The notes below the pieces were generated by a model. It saw only the letters and a program-made list of their open reading frames with translations, did no database searches and was not told the origin of the DNA. A program made the translations under genes and the position numbers. Below, piece by piece: positions 5,946 to 13,770 of a stretch of DNA of 19,485 nt. The stretch lies in the NCBI GenBank assembly GCA_937895955.1, contig CALAZI010000155.1, forward strand, positions 1 to 19,485, given 5' to 3'. This stretch comes from an uncultured Alphaproteobacteria bacterium. Its GTDB lineage: Bacteria > Pseudomonadota > Alphaproteobacteria > Caulobacterales > Parvularculaceae. Each line of letters begins with the position of its first letter. Within the stretch, counting starts at the first letter, position 1.

Positions 5946-6734
5946 CTAGAGCGGCTCGCCGCCGCGGCCTTCGCCCTGCGTGAAGCGCGCCGCGCCGGCG
6001 ATCGTTTCGCCTGACTGAAGCGTCTTGAGGCCGAGCGCGAATTCGGCGGCGAGCGCCTCGCGCTCTGGTAACGACCATTGCGAGTGCGCCGAGGCGCGGT
6101 CGTTTCTGAGGCAGATTTGGGGATGTTTGGCGATTTCCTTCGCCAGCGTCTTCGCCTCGGAAAGCGCGGCGCCCGGCGCGGCGAGACGGTTGGCGAGGCC
6201 CCATTCGAGCGCTTCCTCGGCGGCGACGCCGCGCCCGGTCAGGATCATGTCCATCGCGCGCGATTGGCCGATGAGACGCGGCAGGCGCACCGTGCCGCCG
6301 TCGATCAGCGGCACGCCGAAGCGCCGGCAATAAACGCCGAAGACCGCATTGCGCGCCGCGACGCGCAAATCGCACCAGAGCGCGAGTTCCAAACCGCCGG
6401 CGACCGCATGGCCTTCAACCGCGGCGATGACGGGCTTTGACAAGATCATGCGCGTCGGCCCCATCGGTCCGTTGCGCGTGAAATTATCGTCGTCGCCGTC
6501 AATGCGATTGCCCTTGCCCGCCGCGATCGCCTTCAGATCGGCGCCGGCGCAAAATTCGCCGCCATTGCCGGTCAGGATCGCAACTGACAGGTCCTTGTCC
6601 TGATCGAACGCCTCGAACGCATTGGCCAGCGCGTCGGCGCAGTCGCGATCGACGGCGTTGCGACGTTCGGGCCGGTTGATCGTGACGACGAATAAGGGAC
6701 CGTCGATTTCGGTGAGGATAGGAAGGTTTGTCAT
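5946..6734 (-). CDS. Crotonase/enoyl-CoA hydratase family protein, one catalytic Glu replaced
   Basis: A 262-residue protein, the normal length for a crotonase-fold acyl-CoA enzyme. The oxyanion-hole segments are CAGADLKA (62-69) and HAVAGGLELAL (109-119). Glu116 in GGLEL corresponds to Glu144 of rat mitochondrial enoyl-CoA hydratase. The second hydratase glutamate (Glu164, in a QPE motif) aligns with Cys136 in VFGVYC, so the classical water-activating pair is incomplete. The stretch RRFGVPLIDGGTVRLPRLIG marks a recurrent subgroup of the family. It may therefore be an isomerase, a hydrolase or a hydratase with altered chemistry; its substrate is unknown. The start at 6734 has only a weak GGCGG upstream. 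It is divergent from the peptidase gene, 81 bp away. Family certain, reaction not. Confidence 0.9.
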   Translation of the reverse strand: MTNLPILTEIDGPLFVVTINRPERRNAVDRDCADALANAFEAFDQDKDLSVAILTGNGGEFCAGADLKAIAAGKGNRIDGDDDNFTRNGPMGPTRMILSKPVIAAVEGHAVAGGLELALWCDLRVAARNAVFGVYCRRFGVPLIDGGTVRLPRLIGQSRAMDMILTGRGVAAEEALEWGLANRLAAPGAALSEAKTLAKEIAKHPQICLRNDRASAHSQWSLPEREALAAEFALGLKTLQSGETIAGAARFTQGEGRGGEPL

Positions 6735-6815
6735 CCGCCGATGCTGCGCTTTTGCCGATTGCGCATCAATAACTGACGACAGTAAGGTCGGCCTGACGGG
6801 GATGAAGAGGGATCA

Positions 6816-7988
6816 ATGAATGTCATAAACATCGTGCCGGCGCTATTTTTCTTGCTGGCTGCGCCTGCGTTCGCTGAAGGGCCGGTGCGCGCGCGCGATC
6901 TCGGTGTGCCGTTCGACGGAACGCCGGGTCCGCTGAACGCCATCACCGATGTCGAGGGCGTCGAGGTCGGTCATAAAACGATCATCAAGGGCAAGGGAAA
7001 GCTGGTGCGCGGCAAGGGGCCGGTGAGGACCGGCGTCACCGCGATCCTGCCGCGCGGGCGCACTTACGATCCGGTTTTCGCCGGCTGGCACGCTTTGAAC
7101 GGCAATGGCGAGATGACCGGCACGACTTGGATCACGGAAAGCGGTTTTCTCGAAGGCCCGGTGATGATCACCAACACCCATTCGGTCGGCGTCGTTCATG
7201 ACGCGGTCATCGAATGGCAGGTGAAACACAAATTTTATGAGGCCTTGCCGGGCGAGCCCGACGTTTTCTGGTCGCTCCCCGTCGTCGCCGAAACCTGGGA
7301 CGGCGATCTGAACGACATCAACGGCTTTCACGTCACCAAGAAAGACGCTTTCGCCGCGCTCGAAGCGGCGAATTCAGGACCGGTCGCAGAGGGCAATGTC
7401 GGCGGCGGCACGGGCATGATCACGCATGAATTCAAGGGCGGCATCGGCACCGCCTCGCGCGTTCTCGACATGGAAGACGGCGGCTATATTGTCGGCGCGC
7501 TCGTGCAGTCGAATTACGGCATCAGGAAAACGCTCCGCATCGCCGGCGTTCCGATCAATGAGGAAATCCCCGATCTTCTTCCCGGCGCGCCGCAAGCGGA
7601 AGAACGCGGCTCGATCATCGTCGTCCTTGCGACAGACGCCCCGCTGCTGCCGCACCAGCTTCGTCGCGTCGCGCAGCGCGCCTCGCTGGGGCTCGGCCGT
7701 ATGGGCAGCTACGCTTCAAACGGTTCCGGCGACATTTTCATCGCGTTTTCAACGGCGAATTCGAAAGCGGCCTATCGGCTGGAAAATCAGACTGTCGAAT
7801 TTGTCCCGAATGACGCGCTTGGCCCTGTCTTTCTCGCAGCTGTCGAAGCGACGGAAGAAGCGATCGTCAACGCGCTGATCGCCGCCGAGACGATGACAGG
7901 GATCAACGGCTACACCGTTCATGAGCTGCCGCATGACCGATTGCAGGCGGCGCTGAGGAAACACGGCAGGCTGATTGAAAAAGAATAG
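6816..7988 (+). CDS. Secreted P1-family (DmpA/BapA-like) aminopeptidase
   Basis: A 390-residue N-terminal-nucleophile hydrolase precursor. Residues 1-20 are a Sec signal peptide ending AFA before Glu21, so the enzyme should act in the periplasm. Family hallmarks in order are NAITDVEGVEVGH (41-53), a Gly-rich NVGGGTGM (194-201) and ERGSIIVVLATDAPL (263-277). In this family the chain cleaves itself before a serine. Here that would be Gly265-Ser266, making Ser266 the nucleophile of the smaller subunit. SNGSGDIFIAFSTAN (301-315) supplies the second conserved active-site segment. Relatives cleave N-terminal D-amino or beta-amino acids from small peptides; the substrate here is not readable. GAAGAGG (6804-6810) precedes the ATG. 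It converges with the diguanylate cyclase gene. Confidence 0.93.
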   Translation: MNVINIVPALFFLLAAPAFAEGPVRARDLGVPFDGTPGPLNAITDVEGVEVGHKTIIKGKGKLVRGKGPVRTGVTAILPRGRTYDPVFAGWHALNGNGEMTGTTWITESGFLEGPVMITNTHSVGVVHDAVIEWQVKHKFYEALPGEPDVFWSLPVVAETWDGDLNDINGFHVTKKDAFAALEAANSGPVAEGNVGGGTGMITHEFKGGIGTASRVLDMEDGGYIVGALVQSNYGIRKTLRIAGVPINEEIPDLLPGAPQAEERGSIIVVLATDAPLLPHQLRRVAQRASLGLGRMGSYASNGSGDIFIAFSTANSKAAYRLENQTVEFVPNDALGPVFLAAVEATEEAIVNALIAAETMTGINGYTVHELPHDRLQAALRKHGRLIEKE

Positions 7989-8015
7989 CGGTTCAATTTC
8001 GCGACGCGCCGGGTT

Positions 8016-9047
8016 TCATCCGACCGATCTGAGGCGTCGTCCTGCGCCGGCGAGGACGACGCGGTTGCGGCCGCAATGCTTGGCCTCGTAGAGCGCGTTG
8101 TCCGCGGCTTCGACGAAGTCTTCCGCGCCCTGGTTGCGGCGCGCCTCGGCGACGCCGCAGGAAATCGTGATCGTACCGATCGTCTCGCCCGTACCGCGGC
8201 GTTTGAATGGCTTCTCCATGACCGCCCTGCGGATTTTTTCGGCGAGCGCGACAGCGTCCCCGCCGCCTGTTTCAGGCAGCATGATGACGAATTCCTCGCC
8301 GCCGAACCGCGCGATCACGTCTTTTCCTTTCGTGTTCTCTTCGATCAGCTGGCCGACGAGCCGCAAGATGTGATCGCCGGCCTGGTGGCCCCAATTGTCA
8401 TTGATCGATTTGAAGCGGTCGATATCGGCGAAGATGAGCGACAGCGCCATGCCGTTGTGCTTTGATTCCTCAACCGCGACGTCAAGACAACGCATGAAGT
8501 GACGGCGGTTGAACAACCCTGTCAGCGGATCGGTCATCGCCGCCTTTTGCGCTTCGGCGAGCGTCGATTTCATCGATTCAATCGTCCGCGCCGCGCGCAT
8601 GAGATCGTCATTGAGCAGTTTCGCTTCGGTCAGGACCGAGCGGGATTTTTCAACCGTCGTGATGACGATGGCGGCGATCGTCGGCGTTGCAAGGCCGGGG
8701 ATTTCAAGCGCCGCCGCGGCGTTCTCCGCGTTCGCGCCGAAATTGGCGATCGCGCCGTTCAGCTTGTCGGAAACCGTCATCAGCGCGCTTGACGAGCGAT
8801 TGAGTTCGCCGAGCCGTTGCAACAGCGATGCGCCGACCTGAGCGTTGTCGATGAATTCGGAGGCGAGGCTGTCAAGGAATGCATTCGACACCCGGCCGCC
8901 GTCATTGAGGAAGTCGTCGATCCGCTTGGCGAGCGCCGGTTCCTCGCCATTGCGATACATGAACCAGATCTCAAAGCGCTTGGGCATCAGCGTGATGCCC
9001 ATGCCCATCAGTTCGCGCGCGACCGAGATGCCGACCTGACCACCCAT
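8016..9047 (-). CDS. Diguanylate cyclase (GGDEF domain protein)
   Basis: A 343-residue cytoplasmic protein that should make cyclic di-GMP from GTP. Residues 1-130 form an N-terminal helical domain I cannot name; its segment RFEIWFMYRNGEEPAL resembles that of other alphaproteobacterial cyclases. A helical linker about 135-170 leads into the GGDEF domain: TDPLTGLFNRRHF (172-184), DIDRFKSIND (208-217) and the active-site motif GGEEF (249-253). The inhibitory-site position reads KGKD instead of RxxD, so product feedback may be weak. No membrane segments are seen. The frame continues 45 bp upstream to a GTG, but GGGGGAG (9059-9053) 5 nt before the ATG at 9047 decides the start. Confidence 0.93.
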   Translation of the reverse strand: MGGQVGISVARELMGMGITLMPKRFEIWFMYRNGEEPALAKRIDDFLNDGGRVSNAFLDSLASEFIDNAQVGASLLQRLGELNRSSSALMTVSDKLNGAIANFGANAENAAAALEIPGLATPTIAAIVITTVEKSRSVLTEAKLLNDDLMRAARTIESMKSTLAEAQKAAMTDPLTGLFNRRHFMRCLDVAVEESKHNGMALSLIFADIDRFKSINDNWGHQAGDHILRLVGQLIEENTKGKDVIARFGGEEFVIMLPETGGGDAVALAEKIRRAVMEKPFKRRGTGETIGTITISCGVAEARRNQGAEDFVEAADNALYEAKHCGRNRVVLAGAGRRLRSVG

Positions 9048-9052
9048 CGGAA

Positions 9053-9059
9053 CTCCCCC
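9053..9059 (-). promoter_or_regulatory. Ribosome-binding site that fixes the cyclase start
   Basis: On the minus strand this is GGGGGAG, ending 5 nt before ATG 9047-9045. The in-frame GTG further upstream (9092-9090) has no comparable signal. Confidence 0.8.
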
Positions 9060-9210
9060 GTTGTTGGTTGTATCGGTTGGAATTTTGCACACGCATAAGT
9101 TGTCATGTCGTTAATCCGCAAGGCGCGGGATCGCGCGCGCATGGTTAACCGCCATTCACCTTCGGACCTTGTCGCCGCTGATAAAAGGACGGGTGCGGAT
9201 CATGCGTCCT

Positions 9211-9247
9211 GAAAAAAAACAGGCCGCCCGTTGAGGGGCGGCCTGTT
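9211..9247 (-). terminator. Strong minus-strand intrinsic terminator with no gene in front of it
   Basis: A perfect 12-bp stem AACAGGCCGCCC/GGGCGGCCTGTT (9218-9229 and 9236-9247) with a 6-nt loop. Eight A residues on the plus strand (9212-9219) become a U-tract when the minus strand is transcribed. On the plus strand no T-run follows, so it is directional. No convincing minus-strand protein gene lies to its right, where the plus-strand oxidoreductase begins. This suggests a small RNA ending near 9211 (see findings). On the plus strand the hairpin sits 3 nt upstream of AGGAGGT (9251-9257). Confidence 0.8.
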
Positions 9248-9274
9248 CGCAGGAGGTCCGGTGCAAGGACAAGA

Positions 9275-9388
9275 ATGCGTTTTCGCAAACCGCGTCGCAA
9301 AGCGCGTGCCAACAGCGGAGGGGGACAGGGCGCCGGCGGTCGAATCAGGGTGAGAATGACGGCGCGCCGCCAGACCCCGGCGCCATGA
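9275..9388 (+). CDS. Possible 37-codon basic leader ORF before the flavin oxidoreductase
   Basis: ATG at 9275 with AAGGA (9265-9269) 5 nt upstream opens a 37-codon frame. It encodes a very basic peptide (MRFRKPRRKARANSGGG..., with 11 Arg or Lys in the first half). Its stop TGA (9386-9388) overlaps the start of the next gene as ATGA, the usual form of translational coupling. A second, out-of-frame 30-codon frame opens at GTG 9261 behind a perfect AGGAGGT and ends at 9353. Either could be a leader peptide or chance. The codons include several usually rare ones (AGG, AGA, CGA). Low confidence. Confidence 0.3.
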   Translation: MRFRKPRRKARANSGGGQGAGGRIRVRMTARRQTPAP

Positions 9389-10695
9389 GGCTTGTCGCGC
9401 TGATGCCGGTTTCAATCGCTGATCCGCTGACGCTTCCCTGCGGCGTTCGCCTGAAGAACCGGCTCGCGAAAGCGGCGATGACGGAAGGGCTCGCCGATCC
9501 ATGGAACCGTTCGACGCCGCGGCTTGAAACGCTTTACCGGCGCTGGGCTGAAGGCGGCGCCGGCCTGCTTCTCACCGGCAATGTCCAGGTCGATCGCCGC
9601 TATCTAGAACGTCCCGGCAATGTCGCGATCGACGGCCCGCAGAACGCGGACGCGATGCGCGCGCTCGAACGGTTCGCCGCGGCGACGGAGGCGACGGGCG
9701 CGGAACTCATGGTCCAGCTTTCGCACGCCGGCCGCCAGACGCCGGTCTATGTCTCTAAGCATCCGGTTGCGCCGTCCGATATCGGGCTCGATCTGCCGGG
9801 CGGCCAGTTCGGCGCCCCGCGCGCGCTTGCGGCGGATGAGATCGAGGACGTGATCGATCGCTTCGCGCAGGCGGCGTCCGTCTGCAAGGCGGCGGGCTTC
9901 GCCGGCGTCGAGGTGCATGGCGCGCACGGCTATCTCATCTCGGAATTCCTCAATCCGAAAGCGAACCGCCGCGAGGATGAGTGGGGCGGCAGTCTCGACA
10001 ATCGCGCGCGGCTCTTGCTGCGCGTCGTTGCGGCGATCCGCGCCAAGGTCGGTTCCGGCTTTCCCGTCGCCGTGAAGCTGAACTCGTCCGACTTTCAGAA
10101 GGGCGGATTTTCGTTCGACGAATGCCTGCAAGTGATCGAATGGTTGAATGAAGAAGGAATCGATTTTCTTGAAATCTCCGGCGGCTCCTATGAGCAGCCG
10201 AAAATGATGGACATGGAAGGCATCGAGCCGGCGGAAGAGCAGCGTCCGTCGACGAAAGCGCGCGAGGCGTATTTCCTCGCCTATGCGGAAGAAGCCGCGC
10301 GCGTCGCTAAAATGCCGCTGATGGTGACCGGCGGGTTTCGTTCCCGCGCCGCGATGGATGCGGCGCTGTCCTCCGGCGCGGCCGATCTCATCGGCGTCGC
10401 GCGCCCCTTATGCGTCGATCCGGACATTTGCGCGAAATTGCTGTCCGGCGCGGTCGAGGCTGCGCCGCGCCATGAAAAGGACCTTCGCTTCGGCGACGGA
10501 TTCTGGGGACCGAATTCGACGAATGATCTCATCAAGGCGTTGAACGGCTTCGGCGCGATGGCGTTCTTTTACGAGAATATCGATCGCCTTGCGGACGGCG
10601 AGGATGGGCGCGAGGAGATGGCGTTGCTGCCCGCGTTTCTGCGCTATCAGATGAAAGAGCGCCGCATGGCGGGTCGTCTTAAAAAGCAGTCGTGA
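9385..10695 (+). CDS. NADH:flavin oxidoreductase, old yellow enzyme family
   Basis: A 436-residue FMN-dependent (beta/alpha)8-barrel ene-reductase type protein, somewhat longer than the usual 350-400. Visible landmarks are NRLAKAAMTEGLAD (25-38), QLSHAGRQTP (111-120), and the substrate-binding His178 and His181 in VHGAHGYLISEFLNP. The adjoining NRREDEWGGSLDNRARL (194-210) is typical. The FMN phosphate-binding region is MVTGGFRSRAAM (313-324) with GVARPL (337-342). The His/His pair, as in XenA-like members, fits reduction of alpha,beta-unsaturated carbonyls or nitro compounds. The C-terminal 80 residues lie outside the barrel core. The start is uncertain: ATG 9385 overlaps a possible leader ORF, while ATG 9403 (MPVSIADPL) matches where relatives begin. 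It converges with the large membrane protein gene. Confidence 0.93.
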   Translation: MRLVALMPVSIADPLTLPCGVRLKNRLAKAAMTEGLADPWNRSTPRLETLYRRWAEGGAGLLLTGNVQVDRRYLERPGNVAIDGPQNADAMRALERFAAATEATGAELMVQLSHAGRQTPVYVSKHPVAPSDIGLDLPGGQFGAPRALAADEIEDVIDRFAQAASVCKAAGFAGVEVHGAHGYLISEFLNPKANRREDEWGGSLDNRARLLLRVVAAIRAKVGSGFPVAVKLNSSDFQKGGFSFDECLQVIEWLNEEGIDFLEISGGSYEQPKMMDMEGIEPAEEQRPSTKAREAYFLAYAEEAARVAKMPLMVTGGFRSRAAMDAALSSGAADLIGVARPLCVDPDICAKLLSGAVEAAPRHEKDLRFGDGFWGPNSTNDLIKALNGFGAMAFFYENIDRLADGEDGREEMALLPAFLRYQMKERRMAGRLKKQS

Positions 10696-10719
10696 TCGCG
10701 ACGCCGGTCTCGCGCGGGT

Positions 10720-12270
10720 TCATACGCCCTCAGGCCTCGGCCATTCGCCGTCCCAGCATTTTTCAGGCTCTTCGACGCCGACAAGCGCGGGCGCGGTCGG
10801 CCGGATCATTGCGGGAAATTTGTCGAGCGGCGAAATATGGGACTCCTTGGGATAGGCCGCAAAGAACTGATCGCGCGCCTTCAAATAGCTGCAGCTTCCG
10901 CGCGGCGAGGCGGGGAATGCGAAAGCGCGGGCGATTTCGAAGACAGGCGTCGCCGCGCCGATGACGAGCGCGGCGGCGAGGAGCGAGGTCGGGATGATTT
11001 TCGTTCGGCTCGCATTGTTGATCGCGTCGACGACAAGAACGGCGAGGATGGCGAAAGCCGGTATCGTCGCGCGCATCATGAAATCGATCGAATAGCCGAC
11101 CTGGACGAACGGCGCCGCCAGCAGGACGATCGCGACGGTCAGGAAAGTCGCCGCGCCGAACCGGCGCGGCTTCAGGAACGCGAGCGGCGCAAGGAACGGC
11201 GCGACTTCGAGAAGCTGGAAAATCGCGTAACGCAGCGGCTCGATAGGATAGAAGCGATACCCGACGGAGCCGCCGCCGGCGCTGAGATAAAGCAGCGCCG
11301 GGACGCTGAGCGCGACGGCGATCGCGCTGACCGCGAAATCGGTTCGGGTCAGTCGTCGACTGAGGAGCGCGTGAACGCCCGCGATCGCCGCAAAGGGCGT
11401 GATTCCGAGCAAGGTCAGCGGCGACCAGATCGCCGTCAGCGGCGCAAAGACGTAAAACGCGCCGAGCGGCGCCTTGCCCTCCATGTTCAACATGAAAAGA
11501 AAGGCGAGCAGCCATCCGGCGATCGCGTAATGCGGCGTCCAGAACAGCATCGTCACATGCGACGAATATTGGATGCGCGCCCACCATTCCAGATGATCGA
11601 CCGGACGCCCGTTGGCGATCAGCGATCCGATAATGTCCATGCCGCTGAACATGACGAAGATGCAAAACGCCGCCGCGCGCTTTCGCGGCGTATCGAACAG
11701 CAAGGAGCCGAGCGCCAAGGCGGCGCCGAGCAGGATCGAATTCTGCAGCAACAAGGCGATGTCGCCGGCTTCGGGCGACAGGAATCTGTAAGCGAGCGAC
11801 GGCGCGAGCTGCATGCCGATCGGCAGGCGCAACGTCTCAAGCTCGCCGCGCGCCGCATAGGCGAAGGGCCAGTCGTTAATGCTGAGGTCGCGCAGGACGG
11901 CGTCGCGGCCATGCCAGTCGATATTGGCGTAGAGAAAACGCCCTTCGCCGCCGACGATCAGGATAAGGCAGGCGGCGGCGAAGCAGAAAAGAAGACGGCC
12001 GAGCGTCGGTCCGCGCATCTGCGATCGGGAAACCGAGCGGAAAATCAGCACACAGAGGAAAAGGAGGGCGAAGACCGCGCCGATGAAGACCGGATAGGAA
12101 AATGCGCCGAGAAACCGCCAGAGCAGAAGTTGCGAGACGCCGAACCAGAAGGCGAGGGCGGCGATGATCGCGCCCGCCGCAATCTCCGCCGATAAAAGCC
12201 GCGCCGCCGCGCGGCCGAGCCCTGAGAGGGCGGGCGCGTCGATTGCCTCGGTCTGAGCGATGCTGCGCAT
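10720..12270 (-). CDS. Large polytopic membrane protein, possibly GT-C-type glycosyltransferase-like
   Basis: A 516-residue integral membrane protein with about ten hydrophobic segments, beginning near residue 28 and ending near 445. The C-terminal 70 residues are hydrophilic. After the third helix there is a polar loop with NIDWHGRDAVLRDLSINDWP. Acidic residues in early periplasmic loops are a feature of GT-C glycosyltransferases, but I cannot identify a specific family and no donor-binding motif is clear. Trp-, His- and Tyr-rich loops occur mid-protein (HLEWWARIQYSSH, FWTPHYA). I use ATG 12270, preceded by AAGG with a 5-nt spacer, rather than the TTG seven codons upstream. It is a single gene between convergent and co-directional neighbours. 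Function unknown. Confidence 0.8.
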   Translation of the reverse strand: MRSIAQTEAIDAPALSGLGRAAARLLSAEIAAGAIIAALAFWFGVSQLLLWRFLGAFSYPVFIGAVFALLFLCVLIFRSVSRSQMRGPTLGRLLFCFAAACLILIVGGEGRFLYANIDWHGRDAVLRDLSINDWPFAYAARGELETLRLPIGMQLAPSLAYRFLSPEAGDIALLLQNSILLGAALALGSLLFDTPRKRAAAFCIFVMFSGMDIIGSLIANGRPVDHLEWWARIQYSSHVTMLFWTPHYAIAGWLLAFLFMLNMEGKAPLGAFYVFAPLTAIWSPLTLLGITPFAAIAGVHALLSRRLTRTDFAVSAIAVALSVPALLYLSAGGGSVGYRFYPIEPLRYAIFQLLEVAPFLAPLAFLKPRRFGAATFLTVAIVLLAAPFVQVGYSIDFMMRATIPAFAILAVLVVDAINNASRTKIIPTSLLAAALVIGAATPVFEIARAFAFPASPRGSCSYLKARDQFFAAYPKESHISPLDKFPAMIRPTAPALVGVEEPEKCWDGEWPRPEGV

Positions 12271-12331
12271 GGACGCCTTGATAGCGTTCAATTCTTAACG
12301 CCCTGTCGCCGGGATTGCGCCGGCGCGGGCG

Positions 12332-12790
12332 TCAGCGGGCCATGCGGGCGATCGCAAGGTCGAGCGCCTGGAGAAAGCGCGAGCGGTCTTCTTTTGAAAA
12401 CGGTTGCTGCCTGCCGGCGGCGGTCGGATCGCCGCTGCCGCGCAAATCCTGCATGATCGCGCGCGTCGCTATCGCCGCGCCGATTGAACTCGCGGTGAAG
12501 GGCTTGCCGTTCGGCGCGATGACGCTCGCCCCGGCCTTGAGGCAACGATCGGCGAGCAGGATGTCGGCGGTGACGACAATCGACGCCGCATCGGCGCTTT
12601 CGGCGATATGATCGTCCGCCGCGTCAAACGCCTCGCCGACGATGACGCGGCTGATGAGGGGATGGTCGGGAATGCGCACGCCGCCGTTTGAGATGACGCG
12701 CACGCGCGTCCCGCGTCGCAGGGCGACGCGATAGATTTCCTCTTTCACGGGACAGGCGTCGGCGTCGACGAGAATAAGCGGTTCAGTCAT
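12332..12790 (-). CDS. UPF0178 (DUF188, YaiI/YqxD) family protein
   Basis: A 152-residue soluble protein with the family's signature opening ILVDADACPVKEEIYRVA (6-23), then the conserved VISNGG (33-38), DAADDHIAE (57-65), VTADILLADRCL (74-85), PNGKPF (93-98) and DRSRFLQALD near the end. The acidic residues resemble a PIN-like metal site and nuclease activity has been suggested for the fold, but the biological role is not established. The ATG at 12790 matches where family members start; a TTG seven codons upstream is in frame but unsupported. Its stop is 61 bp upstream of the membrane protein start on the same strand, so the two could be co-transcribed. Confidence 0.93.
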   Translation of the reverse strand: MTEPLILVDADACPVKEEIYRVALRRGTRVRVISNGGVRIPDHPLISRVIVGEAFDAADDHIAESADAASIVVTADILLADRCLKAGASVIAPNGKPFTASSIGAAIATRAIMQDLRGSGDPTAAGRQQPFSKEDRSRFLQALDLAIARMAR

Positions 12791-12837
12791 AAGGCTCGCG
12801 CATAGAGCCAATACGCCGCCGCCGCAATCGCGCGAGG

Positions 12838-13566
12838 CTAATCCTCGTCTTCGTGTTCCATTTCCTCTTGATGCGCGTCATCGCCGTTTGAGACTTGCGA
12901 AGCCGGCAAGCTCATCAGCAGCGCCGATGTCGCAAAGCCGACCAGCGCGGCGGCGAGAAGAACGATCGCCGGCGCCTCGCGCGCATCGGCGCCCGCTTCG
13001 TCCGCGCGGCGTTTTTTCCGTCCGGTGACCATCGCCGGCGTGAGCCGATCTTTTGTCAACGCCGATTCAACGGCGACGCCGATAAGGTGGATGACGACGA
13101 GCGCCTGCAAAACGCGAAAGAGGCCCTCGTGAAGCTCGGAAAGCTCCAGTCCCCACATGCCGGCGAACGGACCGGCGAAGCCTTCATCGCCGCTGAAAAG
13201 CCCGGTTGCGACGACGAGCGCCGTGACGATGAGGAGCAGAAAAACGGCGACGCCGCCAAGCGGATTGTGCCCGAGATGGCGCTCCGGCTTGCCGGACAAT
13301 ACGTTTTTGACATGCCCGGAAATCAGGCGCGGTCCGGCGGCGAAATCGGAAAAGCGCGCATGCTCGCCGCCGACGAAACCCCAGATCACGCGAAAAACGA
13401 TCAGTCCCGCGATCGCTTCCCCGGCGAAACGGTGGATTGCGGCGGCGCCTTCTTCTTCGCCGGTGAGCCAGGCGACGACGATGAGAACGGCTAACGTCCA
13501 GTGAAACAGACGGGTCGGAAAATCCCAGACGCGAACCTCGCGAATGCCGGCGTTGCTTGACGACAT
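12838..13566 (-). CDS. Cytochrome b561-type membrane protein
   Basis: A 242-residue di-haem cytochrome b of the bacterial b561/hydrogenase cytochrome-b type. The opening VRVWDFPTRLFHWTLAVL (11-28) is diagnostic. Likely haem ligands are His22, His45 (AIHRFAG), His146 (ELHEGLF) and His160 (VVIHLIG), on four helices near 18-35, 45-66, 104-124 and 145-168. GHNPLGG (99-105) is a conserved loop. A fifth hydrophobic segment (199-220) and an acidic, His-containing tail (HQEEMEHEDED) extend beyond the usual core. It should shuttle electrons between the quinone pool and a periplasmic partner. No cytochrome c or hydrogenase gene is adjacent, so the partner is unknown. AAGGAGA precedes the ATG by 7 nt. 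Confidence 0.93.
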   Translation of the reverse strand: MSSSNAGIREVRVWDFPTRLFHWTLAVLIVVAWLTGEEEGAAAIHRFAGEAIAGLIVFRVIWGFVGGEHARFSDFAAGPRLISGHVKNVLSGKPERHLGHNPLGGVAVFLLLIVTALVVATGLFSGDEGFAGPFAGMWGLELSELHEGLFRVLQALVVIHLIGVAVESALTKDRLTPAMVTGRKKRRADEAGADAREAPAIVLLAAALVGFATSALLMSLPASQVSNGDDAHQEEMEHEDED

Positions 13567-13715
13567 GCGGTGTTCTCCTTTGCTTTGCAGCGCCGTTTAA
13601 AATGGGGCCGCACCGCAACGGCGCCAAGCGGGAACGGCGGCGCAAAGCGTCGCAGGCGGTTTTCCGATAACGACAATCATTTGCGATAGTCGCCTTTGGC
13701 CGTGGGCGCTCAAGC

Positions 13716-13743
13716 GAAAACGGCCGCCCCGAAAGGCGGCCGT
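13716..13743 (-). terminator. Probable terminator of the PEP-CTERM protein gene
   Basis: A perfect 9-bp stem ACGGCCGCC/GGCGGCCGT (13720-13728 and 13735-13743) with a 6-nt loop. It lies 27 bp past the stop of the minus-strand gene 13771-14376. On the minus strand it is followed by TTTTCGCTT, a short U-rich tail. The rest of this gap (to 13567) shows nothing else. Confidence 0.65.
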
Positions 13744-13770
13744 CGACTGGCGTGAATTGGAAACCGCCGA

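Noticed and set aside
9200..9502. Minus-strand open frame of 100 codons before the oxidoreductase
   Set aside because: It runs through the terminator hairpin and into the oxidoreductase coding region, is Arg/Ser-rich, and has no start signal.
10837..12195. Long plus-strand open frame (about 452 codons), extremely charged
   Set aside because: Antisense to the polytopic membrane protein. The charge pattern is the mirror of hydrophobic codons, with no domain or start signal.
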